Source: Calycina herbarum
Taxonomy: Eukaryota; Ascomycota; Leotiomycetes; Helotiales; Pezizellaceae
Reading direction: 5' to 3'
Assembly (NCBI GenBank): GCA_001414485.1
Contig: LLEY01000096.1
Span: 62,001 to 126,000 of the forward strand
DNA: 64,000 nt
Shown here in pieces: positions 11,248-22,526 of the stretch. The position numbers and the translations under genes are program-made. Under the pieces are notes generated by a model that had not been told where the DNA came from, ran no database searches, and worked only from the letters and a program-made list of their open reading frames with translations. Within the stretch, counting starts at the first letter, position 1. Each line of letters begins with the position of its first letter.

Positions 11248-14200
11248 ATGGTATGCCCTAGTTTGATATCAGCAGACGAGTATGCTAATTGATCAAGGTT
11301 CGGCCCGTGACGGACGACGACACCGGGCTGAGGACTCTGTACGAACCCGTAGTGGAGACAACTGGAGACCAAACACCCATTGTTGAGTACGCTGCCCGAT
11401 TCATTCTCAGATTTTTCCATTCTCCTAATACCTTATAGTATCGTCGCCATTCATGGCATCGGTTCCCACCCTAACGATACCTGGTGCAAGAATGTCGGCA
11501 CACCCGAAGCGCCATCCTATGTCAACTGGCTCAAGGACGCAAATATGCTGCCATCAGTAGTACCAAACGCTCGGATAATGCAGTACGGGTACATGTCCCG
11601 ATGGTTTAAGGAAGAGGCTATTCGCCAGAAGACAACCACCGTTGCGGAACGTTTGCTTATCTCCTTGAAACGTGCAAGAAAGGTAACCTGTTGTATTGCT
11701 TTACTTAATCCAAAGTACTGATTTTGTTTCTAGGGTCCTGCTCTCCAATCACGTCCTCTTATATTTGTTGCGCACTGCTTTGGCGGACTGGCCATCTTAC
11801 AGGTTTGGATGTCTACTTTGTACGAAAGGACTGCCAGCTAAAACACTACAGGCACTTCTTAACGCGGAACGTTTTCCCGACGAATGGCCTGGAATATATT
11901 CTGCTACTCGCGGCATAGTGTTTCTTGGCACCCCTTTTAGAGGGGCCCCTGGATTAACACTAAACGAACTTCTCAAGGCGGTAAATGCGGAACACCAAGA
12001 TACCATTCAAGGAGAAATCTTACAGATACTTGATCCAGATGATGAATCGCTGCTTAAGATGGTATATGTCTTTGAGAAGGTTCAGGCAAAGTCACTACAG
12101 AGAGCCAAGATTACGTGTTTCTTTGAGCAGAAGCCATGTAATGTCAAGGCTATCTTGGGAAAAGAGGAGAAGAAAGTATGTTACATCTAAACCTAGGGAA
12201 GCTCTGAGGCTAATTAGGATAGTCATTTGCAGTTTCGGAAGGCTCTAGCTGCCTTGGTTCAGCGCAGAAAATCGGTCTCCAACGGAATCATTTCGACATA
12301 AACAAATTTGGGAAGCCTACAGATGAGGAGTATCTGACAGTATGTGATGCTATAACCGGTATTGTAGATGCTATCCCGAGTCTGGCCATGTCGAAAAGAG
12401 GACAACGGCGCGATGCGCCACAGGAGCCCGCGCCTATCACATCTGAGAGAGAAAAAGATCAAACGTCAACAGACAACGCCCCTAAGCGGAAATTAGCACA
12501 CGACAATTATACGATCGCGTGCATCTGTCCTATGGGCGTCGAACTGACCCCAGTCGTGGCAATGCTAGATGAGCAGCACCAGAGTCTGCCGACAATTCGT
12601 GACCAGAACAGTTACACACTCGGATGTATAGGAGAGCATAACATTGTCATTGCGGTTATGCCAGAGATCGGCAATAACATGGCGGCAACAGTCGCAACAC
12701 AGCTGCTAAACGACTTTCCATCGATCAGGTTTGGCTTGTTAGTAGGCATCGGGGGTGGTATACCCGGCGATGACGAGGACGACATTCGACTAGGAGACAT
12801 CGTGGTTAGCAAGCCAACGGCAACATTTGGAGGGGTTGTACAGTTCGACAGAGGGAAGATGAACACTAATGGAGGATTTGAACGGACTGGAGCGTTGAGT
12901 AAACCTCCGCCCGTGCTTCTAGCAAATGTGCAGAAGCTAGCGTCAAACCATAGAATGCATGGTAGCCAAATCCCTACATATCTATCAGAGATGTTTAAAA
13001 TCTTCCCAAAAATGGCGGCTGAATATGCTTCCCCGGACAGCAAGCATGATCAGTTGTTTGATGCTGCTTATCCTCACGTTAAGGGAAATAGCTGTCGGTC
13101 ATGCGATCAAACTAGAATCATCGAGCGTGATCTACGAAAGGACACAACACCTGTAATCCACTACGGTACTATTGGGTCTTCCAACCAACTTGTCAAAGAC
13201 AGTAAGATAAGAGACAGATTGAGGAAGGATCTAGGGATCATTTGTGTAGAGATGGAAGCAGTAGGACTAATGGACGATTTTTCCTGCATTGTTATTCGTG
13301 GAATTTGTAACTATGCCGACTCTCACAAAAACAAGAAATGGCAGCCGTATGCCGCGGCTATAGCCGCTGCCTACGCAAAGGAGCTTCTCTTAACCATTCC
13401 GTCACGGGGGGTGGTTACGACAGCCGCAGCAGCGTATGCCCTTAAAGGTATGTCATCCGACCTCTGATACTAGGATTCTTAATAGTTTTAGGCAGCTCCT
13501 CTTTATTTAATATACTAAGTTGTTACTGTTGCTCTTTTTTATGGCGTATTCTAAGTGTTTAATATTCATGGACTGTAGAAGAAGGTACTAATTCTATTCC
13601 CCTCTTAGCAGATAGTTAGTGGCTCGTTCTATTTAGACGTAATAAGAACTTTGTTGGTCGCGAATCTCAACTCGAAGAACTTGCAGCTATATCCAACCCA
13701 GAGAATAACAAGGAGAGCTGTCAAAGAGTAGCAGTAACAGGACTCGGTGGAATAGGGAAGACACAACTTGCTCTTGAGACTGCCTTTCGGATCAAGGAAC
13801 TGTCTCCGTCTTGCTCTGTATTCTGGGTGCCTGCTATCGATATAGCTAGTTTTGAACAGGCCTATCGTGAGATTGGATTAAAACTTGGGGTTCCTGGAAT
13901 CGACGACGATAAGGCCGATATTAAGCTACTAGTCCAGAGGGGATTAAGCGAGATGGCTGGTAGCTGGCTGATGATTATCGACAACGTAGATGATATAAGC
14001 ATACTCTACTCCGAGACATCCCGACTAGTCGATTACCTTCCGTTTAACTAGAATGGTTCTATCCTTCTTACGACTCGGAACTTTGAAATTGCGACCAAAT
14101 TTTCAGAGACAGATGTTATTACTGTTGAAGAAATGTCTGATAATAAGGCTCAAGATCTTCTAGAGAAGAGTCTAGGTACTGAGGTTTAGGCAGACGAAAG

Positions 14201-15416
14201 AGATAATATGCGAAGGCTCCTCTAGCTTCTTACCAATCTTCCTCTTACAATTAAACAAGCAGCAGCATTTATAAAAGGAAAGAAGAAGTCCATTTCCACG
14301 TATCTAAGGGTCTATTCGTCCAGCGATATAGAACTTATCCGAAATCTGACTCTGAATTTCGAAGATTAGAGTAGATATAAAGGATATAAGAAGATACGAA
14401 ATCCTATAGCAGCAACTTAGTTAATTATCTTCGAAGCAATTGCGAAGTCTAATCTTGCTTACTAATATTTATGCTTCATGTTTTATATCGCTGTAAAAAA
14501 TATTCCCCGCTTACTCTTGCCGCCAGCCTCAGATCGAGAATAAGAGGATGCGACTACTCTTTTAGAACGACATACGTTCATCACCTCACGAAATACGGAC
14601 GCATCTTATGATATACATCGGCTTGTTCATTTAGCAGGGCAAAATTGGCTAAAGTCAAAGGAGACTTGGACTTTGTAGAGTATAAGGTCGCTTAGCCAAG
14701 TTGCTAAAGTTTTCCTATTCTATAACTATAAAGACCGAACTCTATGTTTACAGTATCTTCCTCATGCTTAATATATACTAAACAAAGAGTTCCTAGAAAG
14801 TTTTATCTTATCGCTATAGATACTATTCTTTAATATTAGGCAATATTTCTTACAAATAGGTAAGTATCGGGATAGTGAAATTCAATACCAACAGGCGCTC
14901 AAGTTAGTAGAGAAAGCCCTTAGACCAGATCACACATGGACTCTTGAAACAGTCGACAACTTAGGCAGTCTCTACGCCAATCAAAGTAAGCTGTTCAAGG
15001 CCAAGGAGAGTTACCAGCGGGCGTTGCAAGGCTATGAGAAGGCCCTCGGACCAGATCACACAACGACCCTTGGTACAGTCAACAACTTAGGCCTCCTCTA
15101 CTTCAATCAAGGCAAGCAAGTGGAGGCCGAGCAGATGTACCAGCGGGAATTGCAAGGATTTGAGAAGGCTCTTGGACCAGATGACACATCGACCCTTGAT
15201 ACAGTCGGCAGCTTAGGCAACCTCTACAAAAATCAAGGCAAGCTGGTCGAGGCCGAGCAGATGTACCAGCGGGCATTGCAAGGCAGAGAGAAGGCCCTTG
15301 GACCAGATGACACATCGACCTTTCTTATAGTCGGCAGCTTAGGCATCTTCTACATAAATCAAGGCAAGCTAGCCGAAGCCGAGCAGATGTTCCAGTGGGC
15401 GTTCAAAGACTATTAG
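11248..15416 (+). pseudogene. NLR/STAND protein: alpha/beta-hydrolase + nucleoside phosphorylase + NB-ARC + TPR, RIP-damaged
   Basis: Best exon model: 11248-11250, 11298-11386, 11439-11682, 11734-11802, 11852-12175, 12223-13447, then 13612 onward. The 5' end is a SesB/DUF676-like hydrolase (VAIHGIGSHPNDTW; elbow FVAHCFGG, with Cys where the Ser nucleophile is expected; GIVFLGTPFRG). The frame runs without a stop into a PNP_UDP domain (LLVGIGGGIPG near 12,740; EMEAVGLMDDF; RGICNYADSH). NB-ARC follows with an intact P-loop (GLGGIGKTQLA near 13,745) and kinase-2 (WLMIIDNVDD), then at least four 42-residue TPRs. In-frame TAG/TAA codons at 13617, 14049, 14187, 14223, 14367, 14418, 14463, 14541 and 14676 sit where CAG/CAA or TGG would be expected; none is TGA. 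Related proteins trigger heterokaryon-incompatibility-type cell death. The first exon is weakly supported. The effector half alone could still be made, ending at 13467 if the 13448 intron is retained. Confidence 0.75.
14918..15416 (+). repeat. 126-bp tandem repeats encoding kinesin-light-chain-type TPRs
   Basis: Four 42-codon units, each with the pattern ALGPD.T.TL.TV..LG.LY.NQGK..EAE.MYQRAL.G.EK. Units two to four are very similar at the DNA level. The array is open and nearly RIP-free, unlike the NB-ARC C-terminal region just upstream, and ends in TAG at 15414-15416. Confidence 0.85.
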
Positions 15417-16668
15417 AAGGCTCTTAGACTGTATTATATAAATTTTAAGACTATAAATTAATATTTAGCATCTTTGAATAGCTTAAGTAGTAAGAATATA
15501 AACTTTATATTACTATTGATTTCATTTCAGATAATTAATAATAATAATAGGAACAGTCTAGAAATTGGATCTAAAGCTCCGAAGTAGGTAAGTTAAAGCG
15601 AAAAAAGAGAGCGAGACAAGACCTTCTAGACTTTAAAAGATATTTCCTAAGTTTAAGTAATGATTTACATCTTAATACAACTCTTTTAAGAAGCTATGAG
15701 CTTTTATCTATTCGACATTCTATTAGCTCCAGACTCGGAAAATTAGGATGTTTATACTTATAACATAGAAAATGAGTACAGTGGGACTCAATTGTAAGGC
15801 GCTACGAAATGTGATAGATTCAGTGAATATAGACTTTTAGATTAAATAAGCGGATGTTTGTCAAATAGCTTTGTTTCTTAAGAACTCTTTCTCATAGTTA
15901 GTCTATTTCATGAAGCAGTGTTTGTAAACGTTGCGGAGTGAACTGCTTGCTTGCTGTAAATGATACGGAGTCAGGCCGAATACTGCTACATAGAGCGAAT
16001 AACAAAGTAAAGAAAGAAGAGAGTTCCAGAGGAACAAGAGCTTAAATACAGGATTCCAGCGGCACGCACGTGCCGTGCTACACGTGATCTAACCCAGTTT
16101 TCTCCAGCTCTGTAACAGTGTTGCCCTAGGCGTACGTTCTCACAAGTAACACCGTAGCGTAATACTCTCTTTTGTCAGCATTCACTCCTCCTTTATAGAC
16201 CTAGCTAGCCAACTTAATATTTTGGAGACAAAGTAAGACTTAAAACTTGAATAGTATAATATTTAGTAATTCTGCCAGATTTAACGGATTTAGATAGTTC
16301 AGCTAGGCCTTAATGTTCCTGTTTAAGCTATTATTTTCCTATCGTTAGAATATAGGATCTATTGTCTGCTCTATACTAGACTGTATAATTTAGCACTATA
16401 AGCATAAAATCGCAAACAAGAATTCTTAGAGGGAGGATTAGAGCAATACATTCTCTAATTTATATATGAATCTTAAAATAAGAAAGCTAGCTCTAGGTAG
16501 ACAAAATCTGAACAGGAAAAATCACAGGACGTAAAAAGGAGAATAAACAAGCAGGTTTAATATTAGGAAATATGCAAAGGTTAATTATAACGTGGCTAGA
16601 CAGTTCTTTTGCAAGTTCTTGGTGAAGTTAACAAGAACTTTTAACGCCGCCCAGACGTCCTTGCCACC
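15417..16668. other. AT-rich spacer with coding-like debris
   Basis: No intact gene. Around 15,595-15,820 a plus-strand frame broken by TAG/TAA reads like a protein tail (SNDLHLNTTLLRSYELL... VQWDSIVRRYEM) but I cannot name it. From about 15,956 to 16,120 a segment running TGTAAATGATACGG to CTCTGTAACA has LTR-like ends, but no second copy was found. Confidence 0.4.
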
Positions 16669-18498
16669 TCATGTCTGCTTTCGATATCGGCCACGTCGCT
16701 TCTTTAGCTCTTCATCCTGAGAATCAGGCAGTCCAGTAGCCAGCCGGCCTCGTTTCTGAGGCTGCTTCTTACCTCCGGTCCCAGTCCTAGCTTTCGCCAT
16801 GAAGGTGTCCACCAGTTCCTTAGCTCCAGCCAGTTCAGATTCAGGCATCCATGTCTCTTTCCACTCTACTCGAAATTGCCTCTCACCGCTAACCATTTTC
16901 TGTCTAGTGATTTTTTAGATTCCCCATTCCTGATTAGGGTCTGTGATTGAAGCAGCTGGTAGAGTTTCTTCGAGGTCGGTGGGCCTATCTTGTCGCTGCT
17001 CCTGGCTTTGAGAAAGTGGTGATAGTTCTTGAGAAAATGTGAGACAGTATAGAACTTTTGACTCAACTATCTTCAGTGTAAAGTATCCATCGATGGGAAT
17101 CTCTTAGCTCTCCTGTATACTTCCAGACGGGGTTGCTTCTGCAGCTTGGCACGAGACGTCAAGGGAATGAGTGGGATATTCTGCCGCATTACAGTCCCCT
17201 GCGTCCTTCGTCCGCCTAACTCGTTTCCATGGTCTGAAGCCTCTCGGAGAGCCAGTAGCGACACTCCTATCCTTATAATCTCCGTCATCAGAATCATTAA
17301 CGCTTCCATCGTCAACCATTTCCCGGTCTAGGGGTGTGATTTGAGCGCGTAGCTTGGGTTTGGCACTAGATCTGAGTGCGGCAGGAGCGGTACTAGCCAG
17401 TCTGATAGGAGCTATTGTGCGAGGACTTTTGCGGCGGACGTTTTCGGTGACACCCCAGCGACGACGCTTTGGCAGATGATCGTACTTCTTCAAGTCTAAC
17501 TCCTGGGGAGAGGCCGCTGCTAAGTCCAGCTGCAGGGATTGCTTAGGAATGTTAATATCAGAGACTGTATCCGAAACAGCAGATAGCTCTCGCCCGTTTG
17601 TAGAGCAAGTGCCGTCACCGTCCTCATCGCTTCTCTCAACAGAGACATGAGAGCCCTCGTTCTCCAGCTCCTTGGTAATGTCGAGATTCGTGCTTCCTTG
17701 CATGTTGTCCGTATCTATCGGTTGCTGGCTTGGTATGCGATGGACCCGCAGCTAGGGGAGGCTGACATTGTTCGGTCAGCAGATAGCCGAAGCTGGGTAT
17801 TGTCGACTTCGCCGCTATTTTTGTTATTGTCGTCTTGGTGGTTGGTGACAAGACAATAAGACGTGAGTGCCGCTCTTAAGCCGAAGCCTTCACCGTTCGC
17901 CAGCTCGCTATCCGCAACGTGTGAAGAATCGCGATGGCTGTTAGCTGTGAGGTCGACGTCAGGATCGGTGTAGTCGGTTTTAGACTCGACATCTGTAGAT
18001 TCGTTGTCACTAAGTATAATCGGATCTAGGATTGTATGAGTAAGAAGTCCTGGCTAAAGTAAAAAACTCAGTGTACTTACCTTAAGTGCTTCCCTTTGTT
18101 AAGCGGCCAGAGTTAACAGGGCTACCATCTCGAGTTCCATCCTCGCTGTTTTCAGCCGTGCTACCGGAGTCCGGTTTCGCGCTTATTAAGACACTCTTCT
18201 GCTGTACGCCTGCCAGGAGTTCATCTATATCAAGAAAGCCGCCGTCGTCGTCGTCGTCGTCGCTGTTCGAGTTCTCGCTTGCCGAGACGTTGCTTGGCTT
18301 TATGCCTGAGAGGAGCCCGGCTATAGCAGGTAGGTCGTCATCATCGTCGCTATTCGAGGGGTATTGTGTTGCTGTCAAGTTCCCTCCGCGATATTAGACA
18401 TAATTATTATGATAGAAATCTTGACACGTACCTTCCTTCTGAACAGTATAACTGATACAACAAAAGTTAGGATTAAAAGACAGCAGCTTCGATAACAT
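16669..18498 (-). pseudogene. Acidic repeat protein with chromodomain-like C-terminus, decayed
   Basis: Minus-strand model: exon 1 18498-18432 (MLSKLLSFNPNF...), intron 18431-18372, exon 2 from 18371 with two diverged acidic repeats (DDDDDLPAIAGLLSGIK and DDDDDDGGFLDIDELLAG). An in-frame TAA (18084-18082) lies immediately before a good donor, followed by a 55-nt intron (18080-18026). Exon 3 is acidic and then Lys/Arg-rich, with a frame change near 17,720. The tail reads DPNQEWGI-stop-KITRQ, then RQFRVEWKETWMPESEL, resembling a chromodomain; the stop at 16917-16915 is TAA where CAA would restore a residue. Two RIP-type stops plus a frameshift point to a pseudogene. A nuclear chromatin role is only a guess from the tail. 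Confidence 0.5.
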
Positions 18499-18848
18499 AC
18501 TACAACCCTTCCCACGAACTCACCAAGTCTTTAAAAGAAAGTTTGTCCATACAGGTAGAATGTCGCGATTGTGTAGAATAGACAAAAAGGGTCACTGTAA
18601 TGACGGAATTATTTCCGAAAAGACTGATCTTACATTGCTCCACCAATCACAACAGAGTGGTGGGCTGAAAAATCCAGAGCCAATCGCCAAATCAAACTGC
18701 GTACTATATTGAGTAAATATAAACACCTATCTTAAATTTATGTACAATTTCCAAAAGAACTTACATTTTAAAGCTAGTCACGTGTCGTCAATATTGAGAC
18801 TTCGACGACGAGGATGAACCAGAGTCTGGTAACACGAATACAAAAACC

Positions 18849-19145
18849 ATGGCTACCAAGAAGATCGAAATGGAAGCTGGTGAAGAGGCACGCTTGCTTA
18901 GCGACATGTTACCTCCTACTATCGAAACCGTCAAGCTTCGTCTTGTGAGAAATCCAAAAAGGGTCGCCATAGAGTTGAAGTCGACACTTTCCGATATTGA
19001 TGCAGACGCAATCGAAAAACTGCCGAACTTGAAAGAAATCATTATTACAGATTGTTGCAATATTTCGGAAGCAAGCTTGGAAGCAATGCAAAGCGCGCAG
19101 AGGGAAGCCATAGAATGGTTATGCTCTTGCAAAAAGATCAAGTAG
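18849..19145 (+). CDS. Small protein resembling the C-terminus of a fungal F-box protein
   Basis: A single frame of 98 codons starts at ATG 18849 (CCATGG context). The middle reads DMLPPTIETVKL and later LPNLKEIIITDCCNISEASLEAM, the pattern of the last leucine-rich units of many fungal F-box-like proteins, but there is no F-box. No intron or N-terminal exon is evident, so it may be a remnant of a larger gene or an orphan small gene. Flanked by the decayed chromodomain-like gene and a long intergenic stretch. Function unknown. Confidence 0.4.
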   Translation: MATKKIEMEAGEEARLLSDMLPPTIETVKLRLVRNPKRVAIELKSTLSDIDADAIEKLPNLKEIIITDCCNISEASLEAMQSAQREAIEWLCSCKKIK

Positions 19146-20022
19146 GTTACTTAGGATAAGGCTAATATGAAATCCATAATCAAAAACACATCTACGAAGA
19201 AATCGAAGAAAGTATTAGATTGGTTAGAGAAGGAAGACTGATGCGATTATAACGAGAGAGCAGCAAGAGGCGATAACTTTAGTCGTGTTTGTGCGACAAT
19301 AGTGATTGGGAATAATAGTCAGGTTTTCAATCGTGGTAAACATAACCCTTTGTCTAGAAGTGGATTCATTTGCCTTGAACGAGCTTTTACTCCGTGCGAG
19401 CTTTTCTAGGATGGGAAACGGCGAGAACGAGCGTTTGCCCCCCCAAAAGAAGAACAGCAATAATGGCCAGAACTCCCCTCGAATTCTCTCAAGAATTTTG
19501 AGCCCTCCGCAGTGTTGGATTTACGTTTCTCAGAAGGGACGATGCGACTCTGCTCGTTCTAGGTCCTAATTGAGAGCCCACAAATGAGCCCTCGCCGGTT
19601 CGGATCAGGGACTAAAAGGGGTCGAATTGATGAGCGAACATCACTCATATTATGGTATGCAAAGAAAATAGCAATTTGCAAATGCGAAGAAGGAACGTGA
19701 GAACTTATGAGCAAGAAGTATTCATTATGAGCTCAAATGACTCATTTCTTGGCACACATGGGGAGCTCGCTAACGTCCCCCTTGTTTTTTTCTTCTCAAA
19801 ATACAAACATCTGTAGGATTGCTCGATTTTGACCAGAAACAAGTTTCTAGTAGCTTCGTCTTCTTTCTCATTAAGCGCCTTCGTTTGTTTGTAATTATAT
19901 CTCTTATTTTTTATCACTCGACTTCGTTGCTATTTTTCAGCGAGTAATTGTAATTTTCCTGTCTATTCTAAACACCCCCACAACGACAATTACCTTCGAT
20001 TCAAAGCCCTTTCTACTCAACG
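19146..20022. other. Intergenic; upstream region of the transporter gene
   Basis: No gene seen. Short frames have no supporting features. The last hundred bases are pyrimidine-rich, typical of fungal 5' leaders. Confidence 0.4.
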
Positions 20023-21789
20023 ATGTCTTCCGGCTCTCTCTCAAATCCTCCAAAAGAAAGGCTCCAATCCCCGCCCAGATCATCCCCAGAAACCGAACTC
20101 TCAAAAGAACTCTCAAAAGAACCCTCATTAAGCGAATCCAAAACTCTTCGCCCTCACCAAGATCCCAATCTCGACGAAGACCCAACTCAATACCCAGGAA
20201 AAATAAAACTCACCCTCATAATCTTCTCCCTTAACCTCTCCCTCTTCTGCGTCGGCCTCGACAACACCATCCTCTCAACCGCCATCCCCAAAATCACAGA
20301 CCGATTCCACGCTCTCGACGACGTCGGCTGGTACGCCTCCTCTTACCTCCTAACCCTCTGCGCTTTCCAACTCACTTGGGGAAAACTCTACACCTTATTC
20401 CCCGCGAAATTGACGTACCTCATCTCCCTCTTGATTTTCGAGATCGGTTCGTTGATCTCGGGAGTTGCGCCAAATTCTACGGCGCTGATCATAGGTAGAG
20501 CGATATCTGGTATTGGGGCTGGGGGTGTTAGTACAGGGAACTTTATGCTGATTGGGATGAGTGTTCCGAAGAGACAGAGACCGGTTTTGGTGGGTATGAT
20601 TGGTGCGATGTATGGGTTTGCTTCTATTGCTGGGCCGTTGATGGGAGGGGCTTTTACGGATAATGCGAGACTGACTTGGAGGTGGTGTTTTTATATTAAC
20701 CTACCACTGGGGTTTGTTACTGCGCTTTTTGTTCTCTTGTGTGTGGAGTCGAAGAAGACTGTTGGAGATGAAAAGAGTGGTTCGAAAATCCTGTTCTTGG
20801 GGAAGTTGAAGTTGTTTGATTTCCCGGGATTGGTATGTTTGTTGGCGGGTGTTATTTGTTTGTTGCTTGCTTTGCAATGGGGTGGTACGAAGTATGAGTG
20901 GAAGAGTGGCAGGATCATCGGTCTTATGGTTGTCGCTATCCTTCTTCTGGCTGGGTTTGTCGGTATCCAGTTCAGGAGTGGCGAGCAAGCTACTGTTCCT
21001 CCTCGAGTGTTCTCGAACCGCAATATTTGGGGATCTGCCCTGTATGGATCTTGCGTTACAGGCTGCTTCTTCGTTATGATGTACTATGTAAGTCATCTCT
21101 CTCACTTCTCGCTATCCCGTGCGATACTAACCAGATTTCAGATCCCGATATGGTTCCAAGCAGTCAAAGGAGCATCAGCAATCACATCTGGCGTTATGAA
21201 CATCCCGATGGTCATCGCATTCGTCATCGCCTCATTTGTAGGAGGAATTATCACCAGTATAACCGGGCACTACGTCCCCCTCGTCTACTTCGCCGTCGTC
21301 CTCCTGTCAATCGGCTCCGGCCTACTCACAACTCTCACTGTCGACTCAGGCGCAGCAAAATGGATAGGTTATCAAATAATCTTCGGCGCAGGAGTAGGCG
21401 TCGGACTTCAAACCGCTCTCACAGCCCCAAACACAAGTTTGGAAATGAAAGACATCTCAGTTGGAATGGCCACAATTCTATTCTCCGAGAACCTCATCGC
21501 AGCCGTCGTCGTCTCCGTCGCTCAAAACGTATTCACCAACGAATTGGTCAAAAATCTTTTGACTTCAGTAGGAGACATTGATCCCAGTGTCGTTTTAAAG
21601 GCTGGAGCCTTGCAAATTAAGGGTTTGGTGCCCGAAGCCCAACTAGGTGGTGTTTTGGTGGCTTATAATGCGGCTTTGATGAGAACGCTTTATGTCTGTG
21701 TTGGGTTGGCTTGTTGTTCGGTTCTGGGGGCGGTTTGGTTGGAGTGGTTGTCTGTTAAGCCGAAGGAAGTGGTTGAAGAGAATGCTTAG
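20023..21789 (+). CDS. MFS multidrug/toxin efflux transporter, DHA2 (14-TMS) type
   Basis: Proton-coupled efflux pump of the plasma membrane, probably exporting toxic compounds or metabolites. About 55 hydrophilic N-terminal residues precede TM1 (LSLFCVGLDNTILSTAIPKI). The antiporter motif C is clear in TM5 (GAMYGFASIAGPLMGGAFTD), and WRWCFYINLPLG is the usual DHA2 signature after it. About 14 membrane spans follow the DHA2 pattern. A 54-nt intron is likely at 21088-21141 (GTAAGT, branch ACTAAC, TTTCAG). It is a multiple of three and stop-free, so the unspliced frame is also open (588 residues unspliced, 570 spliced). The spliced form joins VMMYY to IPIWFQ, which fits the family. Start chosen at the first ATG (ACGATGTC). 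Substrate unknown; no biosynthetic genes adjoin it. Confidence 0.88.
   Translation: MSSGSLSNPPKERLQSPPRSSPETELSKELSKEPSLSESKTLRPHQDPNLDEDPTQYPGKIKLTLIIFSLNLSLFCVGLDNTILSTAIPKITDRFHALDDVGWYASSYLLTLCAFQLTWGKLYTLFPAKLTYLISLLIFEIGSLISGVAPNSTALIIGRAISGIGAGGVSTGNFMLIGMSVPKRQRPVLVGMIGAMYGFASIAGPLMGGAFTDNARLTWRWCFYINLPLGFVTALFVLLCVESKKTVGDEKSGSKILFLGKLKLFDFPGLVCLLAGVICLLLALQWGGTKYEWKSGRIIGLMVVAILLLAGFVGIQFRSGEQATVPPRVFSNRNIWGSALYGSCVTGCFFVMMYYVSHLSHFSLSRAILTRFQIPIWFQAVKGASAITSGVMNIPMVIAFVIASFVGGIITSITGHYVPLVYFAVVLLSIGSGLLTTLTVDSGAAKWIGYQIIFGAGVGVGLQTALTAPNTSLEMKDISVGMATILFSENLIAAVVVSVAQNVFTNELVKNLLTSVGDIDPSVVLKAGALQIKGLVPEAQLGGVLVAYNAALMRTLYVCVGLACCSVLGAVWLEWLSVKPKEVVEENA
21088..21141 (+). other. In-frame 54-nt intron of the MFS gene
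   Basis: Canonical ends and branch site inside an otherwise conserved membrane segment. Retention would add 18 residues without a stop. Confidence 0.8.
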
Positions 21790-22526
21790 ATGGCTGTGTA
21801 CCTTGTACATACATTGTTTATAGAGCTTTTAATTATTCTTTTGTAGATAGATCGCTTAACAATGCAAGTATTATTTTCAATGCACGTGGAAATTCGATCT
21901 CCAGAGGGTACAAGGCGTAGAAAAAGAGTTTTGACCTAGAGCTCGCTCCTTTCCTAACTGGGGGGTTTGGTCGAGGGAAGTGAAAATCGTTCCTTCCCTA
22001 GAGATATTTGACCGGTGGATATGTTAAGGTCGCTCTTTCCTTCGCACTCCATGACAGAGGATTTAGGTCGAGAAAGGAAGGCATGATTTGGTCCACCCCT
22101 TTTTAGACTTTGGAAACGGCAAGTAGAAACGAGTACAGCAAGAAAACCGAAGCCCGTCTACTTGACCGGCTAAAGGGTAGAGCACCTGCTTTACACGATT
22201 AAGTTGTTCTTTTGAGAAGGGTCGGGACTCTGAAGGCTTGAAACCCCAACGCTTTAAGCCTCCCAAATTCTCTGGATGGGTAGCTAAAACCGATCATATT
22301 GCTTTTGGAAACATAAATCCTTGAAATCAGATTCAAGAAATCGAGACAACGTCACTCATTTCTCGTCGAAACGACTAGTCAATTGAAAGATGATTTATTT
22401 CCCCTGATTGAATAGACCAACCTATCTCCTACCTACGTACGGTACTATCAAAATTCTTTTCGGCAAAAACAAATTTTGTACTCGTCAGAAGATTTCGGGC
22501 CACGATGGCACATCTCATCGAGACAT
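21790..22526. other. Intergenic between convergent MFS and SOD1 genes
   Basis: Convergent 3' regions. No further gene, tRNA or repeat recognised. Confidence 0.45.

Noticed and set aside
19306..19569. Plus-strand frame of 87 codons upstream of the transporter
   Set aside because: No domain-like pattern, no splice partners, and it overlaps an equally long frame on the other strand.
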